Shown here piece after piece: positions 33,827-45,511 of a stretch of DNA of 64,000 bases; positions within the stretch are counted from its first letter, which is position 1; each line of letters starts with the position of its first letter. The DNA is taken from contig CAKTPP010000003.1 of the NCBI GenBank assembly GCA_934591895.1, forward strand, positions 1 to 64,000. Direction: 5' to 3'. This DNA comes from an uncultured Oscillospiraceae bacterium (lineage in GTDB: Bacteria > Bacillota > Clostridia > Oscillospirales > Oscillospiraceae). Under the pieces are notes generated by a model. The model was not told the origin of the DNA and did not search any database. It saw nothing but the letters and a program-made list of their open reading frames with translations. Made by a program: the position numbers and the translations under genes.

Positions 33827-35404
33827 ATGAAAAAATATCGCATTTTACCCCTGCTGCTCATTGCCTGCCTGCTGCTGACGGCCGCCTTTCCGGCGTTTGC
33901 CGCGAACAGCACCGCTTCGGCCGCGGAGCAATCCCCCGAACCCGCCGCAAACACCGCGTCCGACGGCGTGCCGCAGAGCACGGTGCAGGCGCAGGAGGGC
34001 ACGTATGTCCTCGGCAGCGACACGGTCAAGGCCGCGCTCGATGAAAAGCTGCAGGCCAACTGCGTCATGCTCGTCGACGAGGACAGCGGCCAGTATTATT
34101 ATACCCGCAACATCGACGTCAGGGCCTATCCCGCGAGCCTGACGAAGATCATGACGCTGCTGCTCGCGGTCGAAGCGGTCGAGCGCGGCGACGTGTCGCT
34201 CAGCGACACCGTCACGGCCTATGCCGACTGCAATGCCGACATGGTCGAGGGCGCGAGCAATGCCGACATCAAGGTCGGCGAGACCATGACGTTTGAGGAC
34301 TTTCTCTACTGTGCCATGATCTCCTCGGCGAACGAGGCGTGCAACGTCGTCGCGGAGTATGTCTGCGGCAGCATCTCGGCGTTCGTGGAGCGCATGAACA
34401 CGCGCGCGCAGGAGCTCGGCTGCACCGGCACGCATTTCGCCAACCCCCACGGCCTGCCGAAGGACGATCACTATACCACGGCGCACGATCTCTACCGCAT
34501 CACGAAGGAAGCGCTCAGCCACGAGCTCTTTGCCACGATCTGCAACACGGTCAAGTATACCGTTCCGGCCACGAACCTGTCCGAGGAGCGCACGCTCTCG
34601 AACACGAACGGCCTCATCAATCCCGATTCCCCGATGTACCGCGGCTATTACTATGAGTATGCCAAGGGCGTCAAGACCGGCCACACGGACGCCGCGGGCT
34701 ACTGCCTCGTCTCCACGGCGGAGAAGGACGGCGTGCGCCTGCTGTGCATCGTGCTCGGCGGTAAGGGCACGGCCCGCGACAACGGCACGACGGATTTCGG
34801 CAGCTTTTCCGACACGCTCACGGCCTACCGCTGGGTGTTCTCCCACTATGGCTGGCGGGCGATCGTGAGCGCGAGTGATCTGATCTGCGAGGTGCCCGTG
34901 CGCTACGGGCGCGACGGCGACAGCGTCACCGTCCGTCCGGCACAGACCGTCTCGGCCGTGCTGCCCGCCGCCGACAGCGACGGCGCGCCGCAGTTCGAGC
35001 AGCAGGTCACGATCTACTCCGAGCGCGACGGCAAGCCGCTCGAGGCCCCTATCAAGGCGGGGGATGAGGTCGGCGAGCTCACGGTGTCGTATAATGGCAC
35101 GGTCTACGGTACGGTCAAGCTCGTCGCCGCGGTCGATGTCGCCGTGTCCAAGGGCGCGTACATCGCGGGGCATCTGGCCGCGTTTTTCACCAATCCCATC
35201 GTGCTCGTCATCCTGCTGGCGATCGTGCTGGCGCTGGTCGGCTATGTTCTGTGGCTGGTGCGCCGCCGCAGGCAGATCGAGGCCGAGCGCCGTCGCCGCC
35301 GCCGCGCGCAGATGGAGGCGGAGGAGGCTCGCCGCCGCGCGCTCGCGCACGAGACCCTGCGCGAATTTGACCGCGATCCTGCCGGCAGCGGCCGCCGCCG
35401 CTGA
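33827..35404 (+). CDS. D-alanyl-D-alanine carboxypeptidase (PBP5/DacF type), 525 aa
   Basis: ATG at 33827 has GGAGAAAG at good spacing; the in-frame ATG at 33815 lies inside it. The signal peptide is MKKYRILPLLLIACLLLTAA. Penicillin-binding motifs are PASLTK (Ser104-x-x-Lys107), SSANE and VKTGHT. It removes the terminal D-alanine from peptidoglycan stems and limits cross-linking. The C-terminal helix (residues about 448-470, FFTNPIVLVILLAIVLALVG) anchors it, followed by an arginine-rich cytoplasmic tail, which is unusual because PBP5 normally ends in an amphipathic anchor. It is divergent from the two-component operon. Confidence 0.93.
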   Translation: MKKYRILPLLLIACLLLTAAFPAFAANSTASAAEQSPEPAANTASDGVPQSTVQAQEGTYVLGSDTVKAALDEKLQANCVMLVDEDSGQYYYTRNIDVRAYPASLTKIMTLLLAVEAVERGDVSLSDTVTAYADCNADMVEGASNADIKVGETMTFEDFLYCAMISSANEACNVVAEYVCGSISAFVERMNTRAQELGCTGTHFANPHGLPKDDHYTTAHDLYRITKEALSHELFATICNTVKYTVPATNLSEERTLSNTNGLINPDSPMYRGYYYEYAKGVKTGHTDAAGYCLVSTAEKDGVRLLCIVLGGKGTARDNGTTDFGSFSDTLTAYRWVFSHYGWRAIVSASDLICEVPVRYGRDGDSVTVRPAQTVSAVLPAADSDGAPQFEQQVTIYSERDGKPLEAPIKAGDEVGELTVSYNGTVYGTVKLVAAVDVAVSKGAYIAGHLAAFFTNPIVLVILLAIVLALVGYVLWLVRRRRQIEAERRRRRRAQMEAEEARRRALAHETLREFDRDPAGSGRRR

Positions 35405-35443
35405 GCGCGGCGGCAAACTCCGCAAGATTTTGTAACGATCTGT

Positions 35444-35478
35444 CATCCCGTCCGCTTTGTTCGGACGGGATGTTTTTT
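35444..35478 (+). terminator. Terminator of the D,D-carboxypeptidase gene
   Basis: CATCCCGTCCG and CGGACGGGATG pair, followed by TTTTTT. Confidence 0.9.
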
Positions 35479-35535
35479 GTCCGTGGTTTTTATGGTTTGT
35501 TTACAATTACCGCCGCCATGCACACCTCGGACACA

Positions 35536-35564
35536 TTGACCATTGCGGCACTTAATGCTATAAT
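35536..35564 (+). promoter_or_regulatory. Promoter of the methyltransferase/ECF operon
   Basis: TTGACC, 17 bp, TATAAT. It is probably the main promoter for the closely spaced genes from 35638 onward. Confidence 0.7.
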
Positions 35565-35637
35565 ACACTGTCTAAGTATCACCATTCCGGCGCACACTGG
35601 AACTGCGCGTTCCCGCCGCCGGACAAGAGGAGCAGCT

Positions 35638-36498
35638 ATGTGGATTTCGGATTCTTGGCAGGACTTTGAGGTGCTCGACTGTTCGCGCGGCGAAAAGCTC
35701 GAGCGCTGGGGCAAATATACGCTCGTGCGTCCGGACCCCCAGGCCATCTGGGAGACGCCGCGCACCGACCCGCGCTGGCGCACGGCCGACGGGCGCTACA
35801 GCCGCAGCCATACCGGCGGCGGCAGCTGGGACAAGCGCACCCTCCCGCAGAGCTGGGACATCCGCTATCGGGAGCTGACCTTCCGCGTCAAGCCCATGAA
35901 CTTCAAGCACACGGGGCTCTTCCCCGAGCAGGCCGCCAACTGGGACTACGCCATGGCGAAGATCCGCGCGGCCGGCCGGCCGGTCTCGGTGCTCAATCTC
36001 TTCGGCTACACGGGCGCGGCCACGGTCGCGTGCGCGGCTGCCGGGGCGAGCGTGTGCCACGTGGACGCGGCGAAGGGCATGGTCGCCTGGGGCAGGGAAA
36101 ACGCCGCCGCCTCCGGTCTGGCCGACCGGCCGATCCGCTGGATCGTGGACGACTGCGCCAAATTCGTCGAGCGGGAGATCCGCCGCGGCCGCCGCTATGA
36201 CGCCGTCATCATGGATCCGCCGAGCTATGGGCGCGGCCCGGGCGGCGAGGTCTGGAAGCTTGAGACGAACCTCTGGCCGTTTGTGGAGCTGGTGTCCGGC
36301 GTGCTGTCGGACGATCCGCTCTTTGTCATCATCAATTCCTACACCACGGGTCTGAGCCCGTCGGTGCTCACGTATCTCTCGCAGAGCATCTTCACCCGGC
36401 GCTTCGGCGGCCGCAGCGAATCGCAGGAGCTGGGTCTGCCGGTCACGGCGTCCGGTCTCGCACTGCCGTGCGGGGCGGCCTGCCGCTGGGAGCGCTGA
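35638..36498 (+). CDS. SAM-dependent methyltransferase, RlmI/RlmK-like, 286 aa
   Basis: ATG at 35638 follows AAGAGGAG. 'NLFGYTGAATVACAAAGA' is the S-adenosylmethionine-binding loop, followed by 'VDAAKGMVAWGREN' for the acidic residue that binds the ribose. 'MDPPSYGRGPGGE' is the catalytic D-P-P-S/N motif of methyltransferases that act on RNA bases. Similar proteins modify 23S rRNA cytosines. It lacks the N-terminal PUA domain of RlmI. Genes for an ECF transporter begin 15 bp downstream. Confidence 0.85.
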   Translation: MWISDSWQDFEVLDCSRGEKLERWGKYTLVRPDPQAIWETPRTDPRWRTADGRYSRSHTGGGSWDKRTLPQSWDIRYRELTFRVKPMNFKHTGLFPEQAANWDYAMAKIRAAGRPVSVLNLFGYTGAATVACAAAGASVCHVDAAKGMVAWGRENAAASGLADRPIRWIVDDCAKFVEREIRRGRRYDAVIMDPPSYGRGPGGEVWKLETNLWPFVELVSGVLSDDPLFVIINSYTTGLSPSVLTYLSQSIFTRRFGGRSESQELGLPVTASGLALPCGAACRWER

Positions 36499-36513
36499 GC
36501 GGAAAGGAACACC

Positions 36514-37350
36514 ATGGAACCGATCTTACGAACCGAACATCTGACCTTTACCTACCCCGGCGAGGAGCATCCCTCGCTCGGCGACCTCTCGCTCGAGATC
36601 GCGCGCGGCTCGTTCGTGGCCATTCTCGGGCACAACGGCTCGGGCAAGAGCACGCTGGCCAAGCTCTTCAACGCCATCCTGCTGCCGACCGGCGGCAAGG
36701 TGTACGTCGACGGTATGGACACGGCGGACGAGAATAACCTCCTGTCCGTGCGCGCCACGGTGGGCATGGTCTTTCAAAACCCCGATAACCAGATCGTCGC
36801 AAACGTCGTCGAGGACGACGTGGCCTTCGCGCCCGAGAACCTTGGCGTGCCGCCGCAGGAGATCCGTGCGCGCGTGGATGCCGCCCTCAGGCAGGTCGGC
36901 ATGTATGACTTTCGCCTGCACGCGCCGCACCTGCTCTCCGGCGGGCAAAAGCAGCGCGTCGCCATCGCGGGCGTCATCGCCATGCAGCCCAAGTGCATCG
37001 TGCTCGACGAGCCGACGGCCATGCTCGACCCTTCCGGCCGGCGCGAGGTGATCGACACGGCGACCCGGCTCTGCCGTGAGCAGGGCATCACGGTCGTGCT
37101 CATCACGCACCACATGGAAGAGTGCGTCGGCGCCGACCGCGTCATCGTGCTCTCGGGCGGCGCCGTCGTGGCCGACGGTGCGCCGAAGCAGGTCTTCTCG
37201 CAGGTCGACCTGCTGCAAAAAGAGGGGCTCACCGCGCCGGTCACGGTGCGGCTCGAGCATGCGCTGCGCGCCCATGGTCTGGACGTGCCGGTCGACGCGC
37301 TCACGGTCTCCGACTGCGCCGACGCCGTCGCCGCCGCCCTGAAAAAGTAA
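36514..37350 (+). CDS. ecfA1: ECF transporter ATPase EcfA1
   Basis: 278 residues. Walker A is 'GHNGSGKSTLAK', the Q-loop 'MVFQNPDNQIVANVVEDDVA' (where N-P-D-N-Q is typical of EcfA1), the signature 'LLSGGQKQRVAIAG', Walker B 'CIVLDEPTAMLD' and the H-loop 'ITHHMEE'. It pairs with EcfA2 and EcfT to energise several vitamin-binding S components. The neighbouring ecfA2, ecfT and truA follow in the usual order. No S-component gene is seen in the window. Confidence 0.96.
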   Translation: MEPILRTEHLTFTYPGEEHPSLGDLSLEIARGSFVAILGHNGSGKSTLAKLFNAILLPTGGKVYVDGMDTADENNLLSVRATVGMVFQNPDNQIVANVVEDDVAFAPENLGVPPQEIRARVDAALRQVGMYDFRLHAPHLLSGGQKQRVAIAGVIAMQPKCIVLDEPTAMLDPSGRREVIDTATRLCREQGITVVLITHHMEECVGADRVIVLSGGAVVADGAPKQVFSQVDLLQKEGLTAPVTVRLEHALRAHGLDVPVDALTVSDCADAVAAALKK

Positions 37351-37383
37351 TCACCGATCTTCACCGATAAAGGAAACGAAATT

Positions 37384-38250
37384 ATGACGCCAATCATCCG
37401 GGTGGATCACCTCCGGCACGTCTACAGCGCCGGGACACCTTTTGAAAAAGTCGCCATCGACGATATTCATCTTGACATTCCCGCCGGGCAGTTCGTGGGC
37501 ATCATCGGCCACACGGGCTCCGGCAAGAGCACGTTCATCCAGCATCTCAACGGCCTGCTTGCGCCGACGTCCGGCACCGTGCTTTTTGACGGGGAGGACA
37601 TTCACCGCAGCAAGACCGCCACGCGCGACGTGCGCTTTCAGGTCGGGCTCGTTTTTCAGTACCCCGAGCACCAGCTCTTTGAGGAGACGGTGTATCAGGA
37701 CATTGCCTTCGGCCCGAAAAACGCCAGACTCTCCGCGGAGGAGGTCGATCAGCGCGTGCGCGAGGCGGCGCGCTTTGCGGGCGTGGACGAGGCGCTGTTT
37801 GAGCGCTCGCCGCTCGAGCTCTCCGGCGGGCAGAAGCGCCGCATTGCCATCGCGGGCGTGATCGCCATGCGTCCGAAGGTGCTCATCCTTGACGAGCCAA
37901 CCGCCGGTCTCGACCCCGCGGGCTGCCGCGGCGTGCTCGAAAACATCACGGCCTACCGGCGCGAGACCGGCTCGGCCGTCCTGCTCGTCACGCACAGCAT
38001 GGACGACGCCGCGCGCATCGCCGACCGGCTCATCGTCTTTCACGACGGACACGTCGCCTTTGACGGCGCGCCGGCGGAGGTCTTTGCCCACACGCAGGCA
38101 CTGCTTGACATCGGCCTCGACGTGCCGCAGAGCGCGCGCATCGCGCAGGCGCTGCGCGACCGGGGCGTTGCGCTCCCGCCGTCGATCTACACGCTCGAGC
38201 AGCTCACCGATGCGCTGCTCGCCGTCGGGAAGGAGGCGGGCGTATGCTGA
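37384..38250 (+). CDS. ecfA2: ECF transporter ATPase EcfA2
   Basis: 288 residues. Walker A is 'GHTGSGKSTFIQ', the Q-loop 'VGLVFQYPEHQLFEETVYQD' (Y-P-E-x-Q-L-F is typical of EcfA2), the signature 'ELSGGQKRRIAIAG', Walker B 'VLILDEPTAGLD' and the H-loop 'VTHSMDD'. It forms the ATPase pair with EcfA1 and binds the coupling helices of EcfT. The stop overlaps the ecfT start by seven bases. Confidence 0.96.
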   Translation: MTPIIRVDHLRHVYSAGTPFEKVAIDDIHLDIPAGQFVGIIGHTGSGKSTFIQHLNGLLAPTSGTVLFDGEDIHRSKTATRDVRFQVGLVFQYPEHQLFEETVYQDIAFGPKNARLSAEEVDQRVREAARFAGVDEALFERSPLELSGGQKRRIAIAGVIAMRPKVLILDEPTAGLDPAGCRGVLENITAYRRETGSAVLLVTHSMDDAARIADRLIVFHDGHVAFDGAPAEVFAHTQALLDIGLDVPQSARIAQALRDRGVALPPSIYTLEQLTDALLAVGKEAGVC

Positions 38251-39047
38251 AAGACGTCACACTCGGCCAGTTTTTCCCCGGCACGAGCATCGTGCACCGG
38301 CTCGACCCGCGCTGCAAGCTGCTGATGACGGTCGTCTATATCGCGGCGCTGTTCACGGCCGAGAACTATGTGTCCTACGCCGCCATGCTCGTCGTCACGG
38401 GCGTGTGCATCGCGCTCTCGCATATCCAGCTCAAGGTCATTGCCCGCGGTCTCAAGCCCCTGTGGATCATCATCCTGCTCACGGCCGTGCTCAACATGTT
38501 CTTCACGCCCGGGCGGGAGCTGGTGTCCTTCTGGAAGATCACGATCACCTATGAGGGGCTCGTGCGCGCGGTGTTCATGGTGCTGCGCATCACGATGCTC
38601 ATCGCGGGCACGTTCCTGCTGACCTATACCACATCGCCCATCGCCCTCACGGACGCGATGGAGATCCTCTTCGGACCGCTCAAAAAGCTCAAGGTGCCCG
38701 TGCACGAGATGAGCATGATGATGTCCATGGCGCTGCGCTTTATTCCCACGCTCATCGAGGAGACGGACAAGATCATGTCCGCGCAGAAAGCGCGCGGCGC
38801 GGATTTTGAGACCGGCAACCTCATCCAGCGCGCCAAAGCGCTGCTGCCGCTGCTCGTGCCGCTGTTCGTGTCGGCGTTCCGCCGCGCGGATGAGCTGGCC
38901 GTGGCCATGGAGTGCCGCTGTTATCACGGCGACGGAGGGCGCACGCGCATGAAGCAGCTCGAGTGGCGCACGCGCGATACGCTCGCCATGCTCTGGGGCG
39001 TGCTCGTGCTCGCGGGGATGATCGTGCTCGCGAGGTTCGGGCTGTGA
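38244..39047 (+). CDS. ecfT: ECF transporter membrane subunit EcfT
   Basis: 267 residues with about five membrane helices. 'GTSIVHRLDPRCKLLMTVVY' is the family N-terminus. The two coupling-helix motifs appear in 'MMMSMALRFIPTLIEETDKI' with 'AQKARGAD', and in 'FRRADELAVAMECRCY', which include the A-R-G and A-M-E-x-R-x-Y signatures. It couples ATP hydrolysis to the S component. It overlaps ecfA2 and truA, consistent with one transcript. Confidence 0.96.
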   Translation: MLKDVTLGQFFPGTSIVHRLDPRCKLLMTVVYIAALFTAENYVSYAAMLVVTGVCIALSHIQLKVIARGLKPLWIIILLTAVLNMFFTPGRELVSFWKITITYEGLVRAVFMVLRITMLIAGTFLLTYTTSPIALTDAMEILFGPLKKLKVPVHEMSMMMSMALRFIPTLIEETDKIMSAQKARGADFETGNLIQRAKALLPLLVPLFVSAFRRADELAVAMECRCYHGDGGRTRMKQLEWRTRDTLAMLWGVLVLAGMIVLARFGL

Positions 39048-39814
39048 GGCGCAACATCGCCCTGCGCCTGCAGTATGACGGCACGGCCTATCACGGCTGG
39101 CAGGTGCAGAAGACGGACGTCACCGTCGCCGAAACGCTTGAGCGCGCGCTCACGAAGGTCTGCGGCGAACCGGTCAGGGTCGTCGGCTGCGGCCGCACGG
39201 ACGCGGGTGTGCACGCGCGGCGCTACTGTGCCAATTTCCGCACCGATTGTACGATCCCGATCGACCGCGTACCGCTCGCGGTCAATGCCCGCCTCCCGGC
39301 GGACATCGCCGTGGTCGACGCCGTCGAAGCGCCGGAGGATTTCAATGCCATCGGCTCGTGCATTCAGAAAGAATATGTCTATCAGATCTACAATTCCCGC
39401 ATCCGCGATGCGTTTTTGGAGCACCGCGTCTGCTTTTACCCCCAGCCGCTGGATTTCACGCGGCTCGAGCGCGCCGGCCGCGCCTTTGAGGGCACGCACG
39501 ACTTTGCCGCCGTGCGCTCCGTCGGCACCGAGACGCGCACGACCGTGCGCACGGTGCACTGGTGCCGTGCCGAGCGTGACGGGGCGATGATCTCCATCGC
39601 CGTGTGCGCCGACGGCTTTTTGTACAACATGGTGCGTGCCATCGTCGGCACGATGGTCTATGCGTCCTACGGCAAGATCGAGCCGGAGGATATCCCGGCG
39701 CTGCTGGCCACGCGCGACCGGCGGCTCACCGGGCCGACCATGCCCCCGCAGGGGCTGTATCTCAACCGCGTGTGGTACGACGGCGTCGTCGGCGATATGA
39801 TGAATCAGGCCTGA
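39044..39814 (+). CDS. truA: tRNA pseudouridine synthase A
   Basis: A GTG start at 39044 overlaps the ecfT stop (GTGA) and gives a 256-residue product beginning 'VRRNIALRLQYDGTAYHGWQ', the conserved TruA N-terminus. 'GCGRTDAGVHA' holds the catalytic aspartate. It converts uridines 38-40 of the tRNA anticodon arm to pseudouridine. Co-transcription with ecfA1-ecfA2-ecfT is common in Firmicutes. A longer reading upstream has no support. Confidence 0.96.
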   Translation: MRRNIALRLQYDGTAYHGWQVQKTDVTVAETLERALTKVCGEPVRVVGCGRTDAGVHARRYCANFRTDCTIPIDRVPLAVNARLPADIAVVDAVEAPEDFNAIGSCIQKEYVYQIYNSRIRDAFLEHRVCFYPQPLDFTRLERAGRAFEGTHDFAAVRSVGTETRTTVRTVHWCRAERDGAMISIAVCADGFLYNMVRAIVGTMVYASYGKIEPEDIPALLATRDRRLTGPTMPPQGLYLNRVWYDGVVGDMMNQA

Positions 39815-39851
39815 CGCTGCGTCCGCCGTGCGCGGACAGGGAGGAATGTCC

Positions 39852-40949
39852 ATGAACGACCGTGCAAAACCAAATCCCAGACTGCGTCAGGCGCTCATCG
39901 TCGCGGTGTGCGTGCTGGCCGTGCTGCTGTTTTTGTATCTGCTGCTGCGCGACAGACCCGGCTCGGCGAACGACTATCTGGACGACAGCGCGCCCTATAC
40001 CTTCGACTCCAGCGCCAGCCGCACCTTCCGCGCGGTGGGCAGCCGCCTTGCGGTCGTGTCCTCGAGCGGTCTGCAGCTGCTCGATGACGACGGCAAGACC
40101 GTCCTGCACGAGATCTTCACGCTCGCGCAGCCGGGCATCTCCGTCGGCGGTGAGCGTGTGTGCGCGTATGACATCGGCGGCACGACGCTGTGCGTGGCGG
40201 ATTTCAAGGGCAATAAGACCGACATCACCCCCGCCGGTGAGATCATCAGCGCCGACCTGAGCGAGAGCGGCTACCTCGCCGTCTGCACGGAGGCCGCGGG
40301 CTATAAGGGCGCCGTCACGGTGTATGACGCCTCCGGCAAGGCCGTCTACGTCTGGTATTCCGGCACGGGCTACCTTGTGCGCGCCGCCGTGAGTCCGGAC
40401 GGGAAGTATCTCGCCGCGCTCTGCCTGCAGGACACCGGCAGCGCCGTGCATACCTTCACCCTCACGAGTGAGGATGAGCGCGGCAGCACCGTGTGCGCCG
40501 ACGAGCTCTTTGCCGACCTCTTCTGGCGCGGCGGCAGGATCTGCTGCGTGTCGCAGTCGCGCCTCGCGTTTTTTGACGACAGCGCCAGGCTCGCCGACGA
40601 GTATCCGTTCGGCGACCTGTATCTGTATGACTACGCCGCCGAGGGCGACGGGTTTGTCACCCTTGCGCTCAGCCGCTACCGGTCGGGCAGCGCAGCGCAG
40701 CTTGTCACGGTCAATTCCGGCGGCAATGTCCTCGGCGAGTGCACGCCCACCGGCAGCGTCACGAGCCTGTCTGTCAACGGCAAGCAGGTGCTCGTGCAGT
40801 ACAGCGACCGGCTCACGCTCTATAACCAGCAGCTCGATGAGATCAAGTCCGTCGAGCAGAACCTGCTCGGCGTCCGCCGCTCGGTGCTGCTGCGCCGGGG
40901 CGCGGCGCTGCTCGTGAGCGGCTCGAGCGCCGAGGTGCTCGCCTTCTGA
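39852..40949 (+). CDS. Membrane-anchored beta-propeller protein (DUF5711-like), 365 aa
   Basis: ATG at 39852 is seven bases from GGGAGG; an ATG six bases earlier is too close to it. One membrane helix is present (ALIVAVCVLAVLLFLYLLLR, residues about 14-33). The outside part shows repeated beta-strand groups, with segments such as 'S-S-G-L-Q-L-L-D-D-D-G' and 'V-T-V-Y-D-A-S-G-K-A-V', like a beta-propeller of the DUF5711 type. Function unknown. It lies in an apparent operon with truA and a CvpA-type gene. Confidence 0.68.
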   Translation: MNDRAKPNPRLRQALIVAVCVLAVLLFLYLLLRDRPGSANDYLDDSAPYTFDSSASRTFRAVGSRLAVVSSSGLQLLDDDGKTVLHEIFTLAQPGISVGGERVCAYDIGGTTLCVADFKGNKTDITPAGEIISADLSESGYLAVCTEAAGYKGAVTVYDASGKAVYVWYSGTGYLVRAAVSPDGKYLAALCLQDTGSAVHTFTLTSEDERGSTVCADELFADLFWRGGRICCVSQSRLAFFDDSARLADEYPFGDLYLYDYAAEGDGFVTLALSRYRSGSAAQLVTVNSGGNVLGECTPTGSVTSLSVNGKQVLVQYSDRLTLYNQQLDEIKSVEQNLLGVRRSVLLRRGAALLVSGSSAEVLAF

Positions 40950-40986
40950 CCCCCGCAGCTTAGAGAGAAAGAACAGGGATACGCCT

Positions 40987-41700
40987 ATGAAGATCGTCTT
41001 GACAGTGGTGCTCGCCGCCATCATTCTGGCCGCCGTCTGGAGCGGCTACCGCCGCGGCCTGATCCTCAGCGCCGCGCAGCTCGCCGCCATTGTCGCCGCG
41101 TTTTACGGCGCGGCGCTGCTCGCGGGGCAGGTTTCCGACCGCCTCCTGCCGGTGGCGGAGCCGTTTGCCGGCGGGTACTTTGAGGGACAGCTCGACGTTG
41201 TCGCGGCCGGCCTGCCGGATAACGACGCCGGCCTCTCGGGGGAGGACTGGGTGGCCGCGCACCCCGACACGGCGGAGGAATACGCGCAGCAGTGCTTTGC
41301 CGCCGCCGGTGCTTCCGGGCGGGCGGGGCAGCGCATGGCGCAGCAGGCGCTCGCGCTGCGCGACGCGCAGCAGCTGCCTCTGCGCACGGCCATGACGCAG
41401 GTCTATTGCGCGCGGCTGTGCTATGCGCTCGTCACGGCGGTCGGCTTTCTGCTTTTGATGCTGCTTTTTTCCGCGATCGGAAATTTACCGAATCTCACCT
41501 TCCGCATCCCGAACCGGGAGCGGCTCAACGACTTTGGCGGCGCTGCCATCGGCGCGGTCAACGGCGTGTGCTTTGGCATCCTGCTGTGCTGGATACTGCA
41601 GTTTGCCGGGCCCGTCATCGGCTGCGACACGCTTGCGGGCACCGCTCTGGCAAAAGCGCTGCAGGCCATCGACGTGCTCACGCTCGGCGCGGGCGTGTGA
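40987..41700 (+). CDS. CvpA-family membrane protein, 237 aa
   Basis: It begins 'MKIVLTVVLAAIILAAVWSG', then 'YRRGLILSAAQLAAIVAAFY', the CvpA N-terminal pattern (x-x-G-Y-x-R-G-x-x). Four membrane helices are visible, at about residues 2-20, 25-50, 140-165 and 185-205, with a long soluble loop of about 80 residues between the second and third. CvpA proteins are linked to colicin V production and wall or stress homeostasis. The loop is longer than in most relatives. Nothing indicates a specific role here. Confidence 0.78.
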   Translation: MKIVLTVVLAAIILAAVWSGYRRGLILSAAQLAAIVAAFYGAALLAGQVSDRLLPVAEPFAGGYFEGQLDVVAAGLPDNDAGLSGEDWVAAHPDTAEEYAQQCFAAAGASGRAGQRMAQQALALRDAQQLPLRTAMTQVYCARLCYALVTAVGFLLLMLLFSAIGNLPNLTFRIPNRERLNDFGGAAIGAVNGVCFGILLCWILQFAGPVIGCDTLAGTALAKALQAIDVLTLGAGV

Positions 41701-41739
41701 CCTGCGCGCACGGAATCTATCGAACAGGAGAACCAGTCT

Positions 41740-44114
<2,375 letters not shown>

Positions 44115-44118
<4 letters not shown>

Positions 44119-44636
44119 ACCGTTTTGAGATCATTCAGGGCGACATCACGAAGTCCGATGTCGACGCCATCGTCAACGCCGCCAACTGCTCGCTGCTCGG
44201 CGGCGGCGGGGTAGACGGCGCCATCCACATGGCCGCCGGCACCGGCCTGCTCAACGAGTGCCGCGGCCTCAACGGCTGCCGTACCGGCGAGGCGAAGATC
44301 ACCCGCGGCTACCGTCTGCCGGCGCGCCACGTCATCCACACGCCCGGCCCGCGCTGGCGCGACGGGCAGCACGGAGAGCCGGAGCTGCTGGCCGATTGCT
44401 ACCGCAACAGCCTGCGCCTTGCGGCCGAAAACGACTGCCATACGGTCGATTTCCCGTCCATCAGCACGGGCATCTACCGCTTCCCGCTCGATCAGGCGGC
44501 GCAGATCGCCGTGCGCGAGATCACGCGCTATCTCGCCGACCACCCCGAAATGACGCGCGTGCGCATGGTCTGCTTTGACAGCCGCACCTATGCCGCATAT
44601 GCCGCCGCGCTGGCCGCGCAGGAATGCGCCGGCTGA
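44115..44636 (+). CDS. Macrodomain protein (ADP-ribose-binding hydrolase type), 173 aa
   Basis: 'VNAANCSLLGGGGVDGAIHM' is the macrodomain ADP-ribose-binding signature, and 'FPSISTGIYRFPLDQAAQIA' the second binding loop. It most resembles the YmdB/MacroD group, which removes O-acetyl or protein-linked ADP-ribose. The start overlaps the clpE stop (ATGA), so it is translationally coupled. That coupling suggests a joint role in stress or protein-damage handling, but this is an inference. Confidence 0.9.
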
Positions 44637-45511
44637 CGCTCACCGTCACGCCGGAGCAGGCGGGCCGCACGGTCAGGAGCCTGCTCCGGCGTGAGCTGCA
44701 TATGGCCGACGGTGCGATCGCCCGCGTCAAGACCGTGCCGGACGGCATCTGCCGCAACGGTGTGCACGCCCGCACCGTTGACCGTGTCGCCGCGGGGGAC
44801 GTCCTCACCGTGCGCATCGATGACAAGCGCTCCGGCGGCAAGTTCACGCCCGTGGCCGTGCCGCTGGAGATTTTGTATCAAGACGCCGACCTGCTCGCGC
44901 TCAACAAGCCCGCGGGCATGGCCGTGCACGGCGGGTATGACCGCGGCGAGCCCACGGTCGCCAATGCGCTCGCCGCCTATCTCGGCGCCGACGCCGTGTT
45001 TCACCCCGTCAACCGGCTCGACCGCGGCACGTCGGGCGTCATGCTCGTCGCCCGCAGTGGCTATGTGCATGACCGGCTGCGCCGCGTGCTGCACACCGGC
45101 GATTTCCGGCGCACCTATCTCGCCGTCGCCTGCGGCACGGGGCTGCCGCCGCGCGGCACGATCGACCTGCCCATCGCCCGCGCGGACGACGGGACGACCC
45201 GGCGCATCACGGCGCCCGGCGGTCAGCCGTCCGTCACGGACTACACCGTCCTCGCCGAGCGGGACGGCTGTACGCTCCTGCGCGTCGCGCCGCGCACCGG
45301 CCGCACACACCAGATCCGCGTGCATTTTGCCGCCCTCGGCCATCCGCTGCTCGGCGACGCACTTTACGGCGGCGATGCAGACCGGCTCGCGCGCCCCGCG
45401 CTGCACTCTGCCGCGGCTGACTTTACGCAGCCCGTCACCGGGCAGCCCCTGCACATTACCGCGCCGGTTCCGGACGACCTGCGCGCGTTCGGTTTTGAGA
45501 GGTACTTATGA
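44624..45511 (+). CDS. RluA-family pseudouridine synthase, 295 aa
   Basis: 'NRLDRGTSGVMLVARS' holds the catalytic aspartate of the RluA family. The N-terminal part has an S4-like region (residues about 1-60) with 'V-R-S-L-L-R-R-E'. 'RTGRTHQIRVHFAALGHPLL' and 'GDALYGG' complete the signature. It modifies uridines of rRNA or tRNA; the exact site cannot be told. It overlaps the macrodomain gene by 13 bases. Confidence 0.92.
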   Translation: MRRLTLTVTPEQAGRTVRSLLRRELHMADGAIARVKTVPDGICRNGVHARTVDRVAAGDVLTVRIDDKRSGGKFTPVAVPLEILYQDADLLALNKPAGMAVHGGYDRGEPTVANALAAYLGADAVFHPVNRLDRGTSGVMLVARSGYVHDRLRRVLHTGDFRRTYLAVACGTGLPPRGTIDLPIARADDGTTRRITAPGGQPSVTDYTVLAERDGCTLLRVAPRTGRTHQIRVHFAALGHPLLGDALYGGDADRLARPALHSAAADFTQPVTGQPLHITAPVPDDLRAFGFERYL

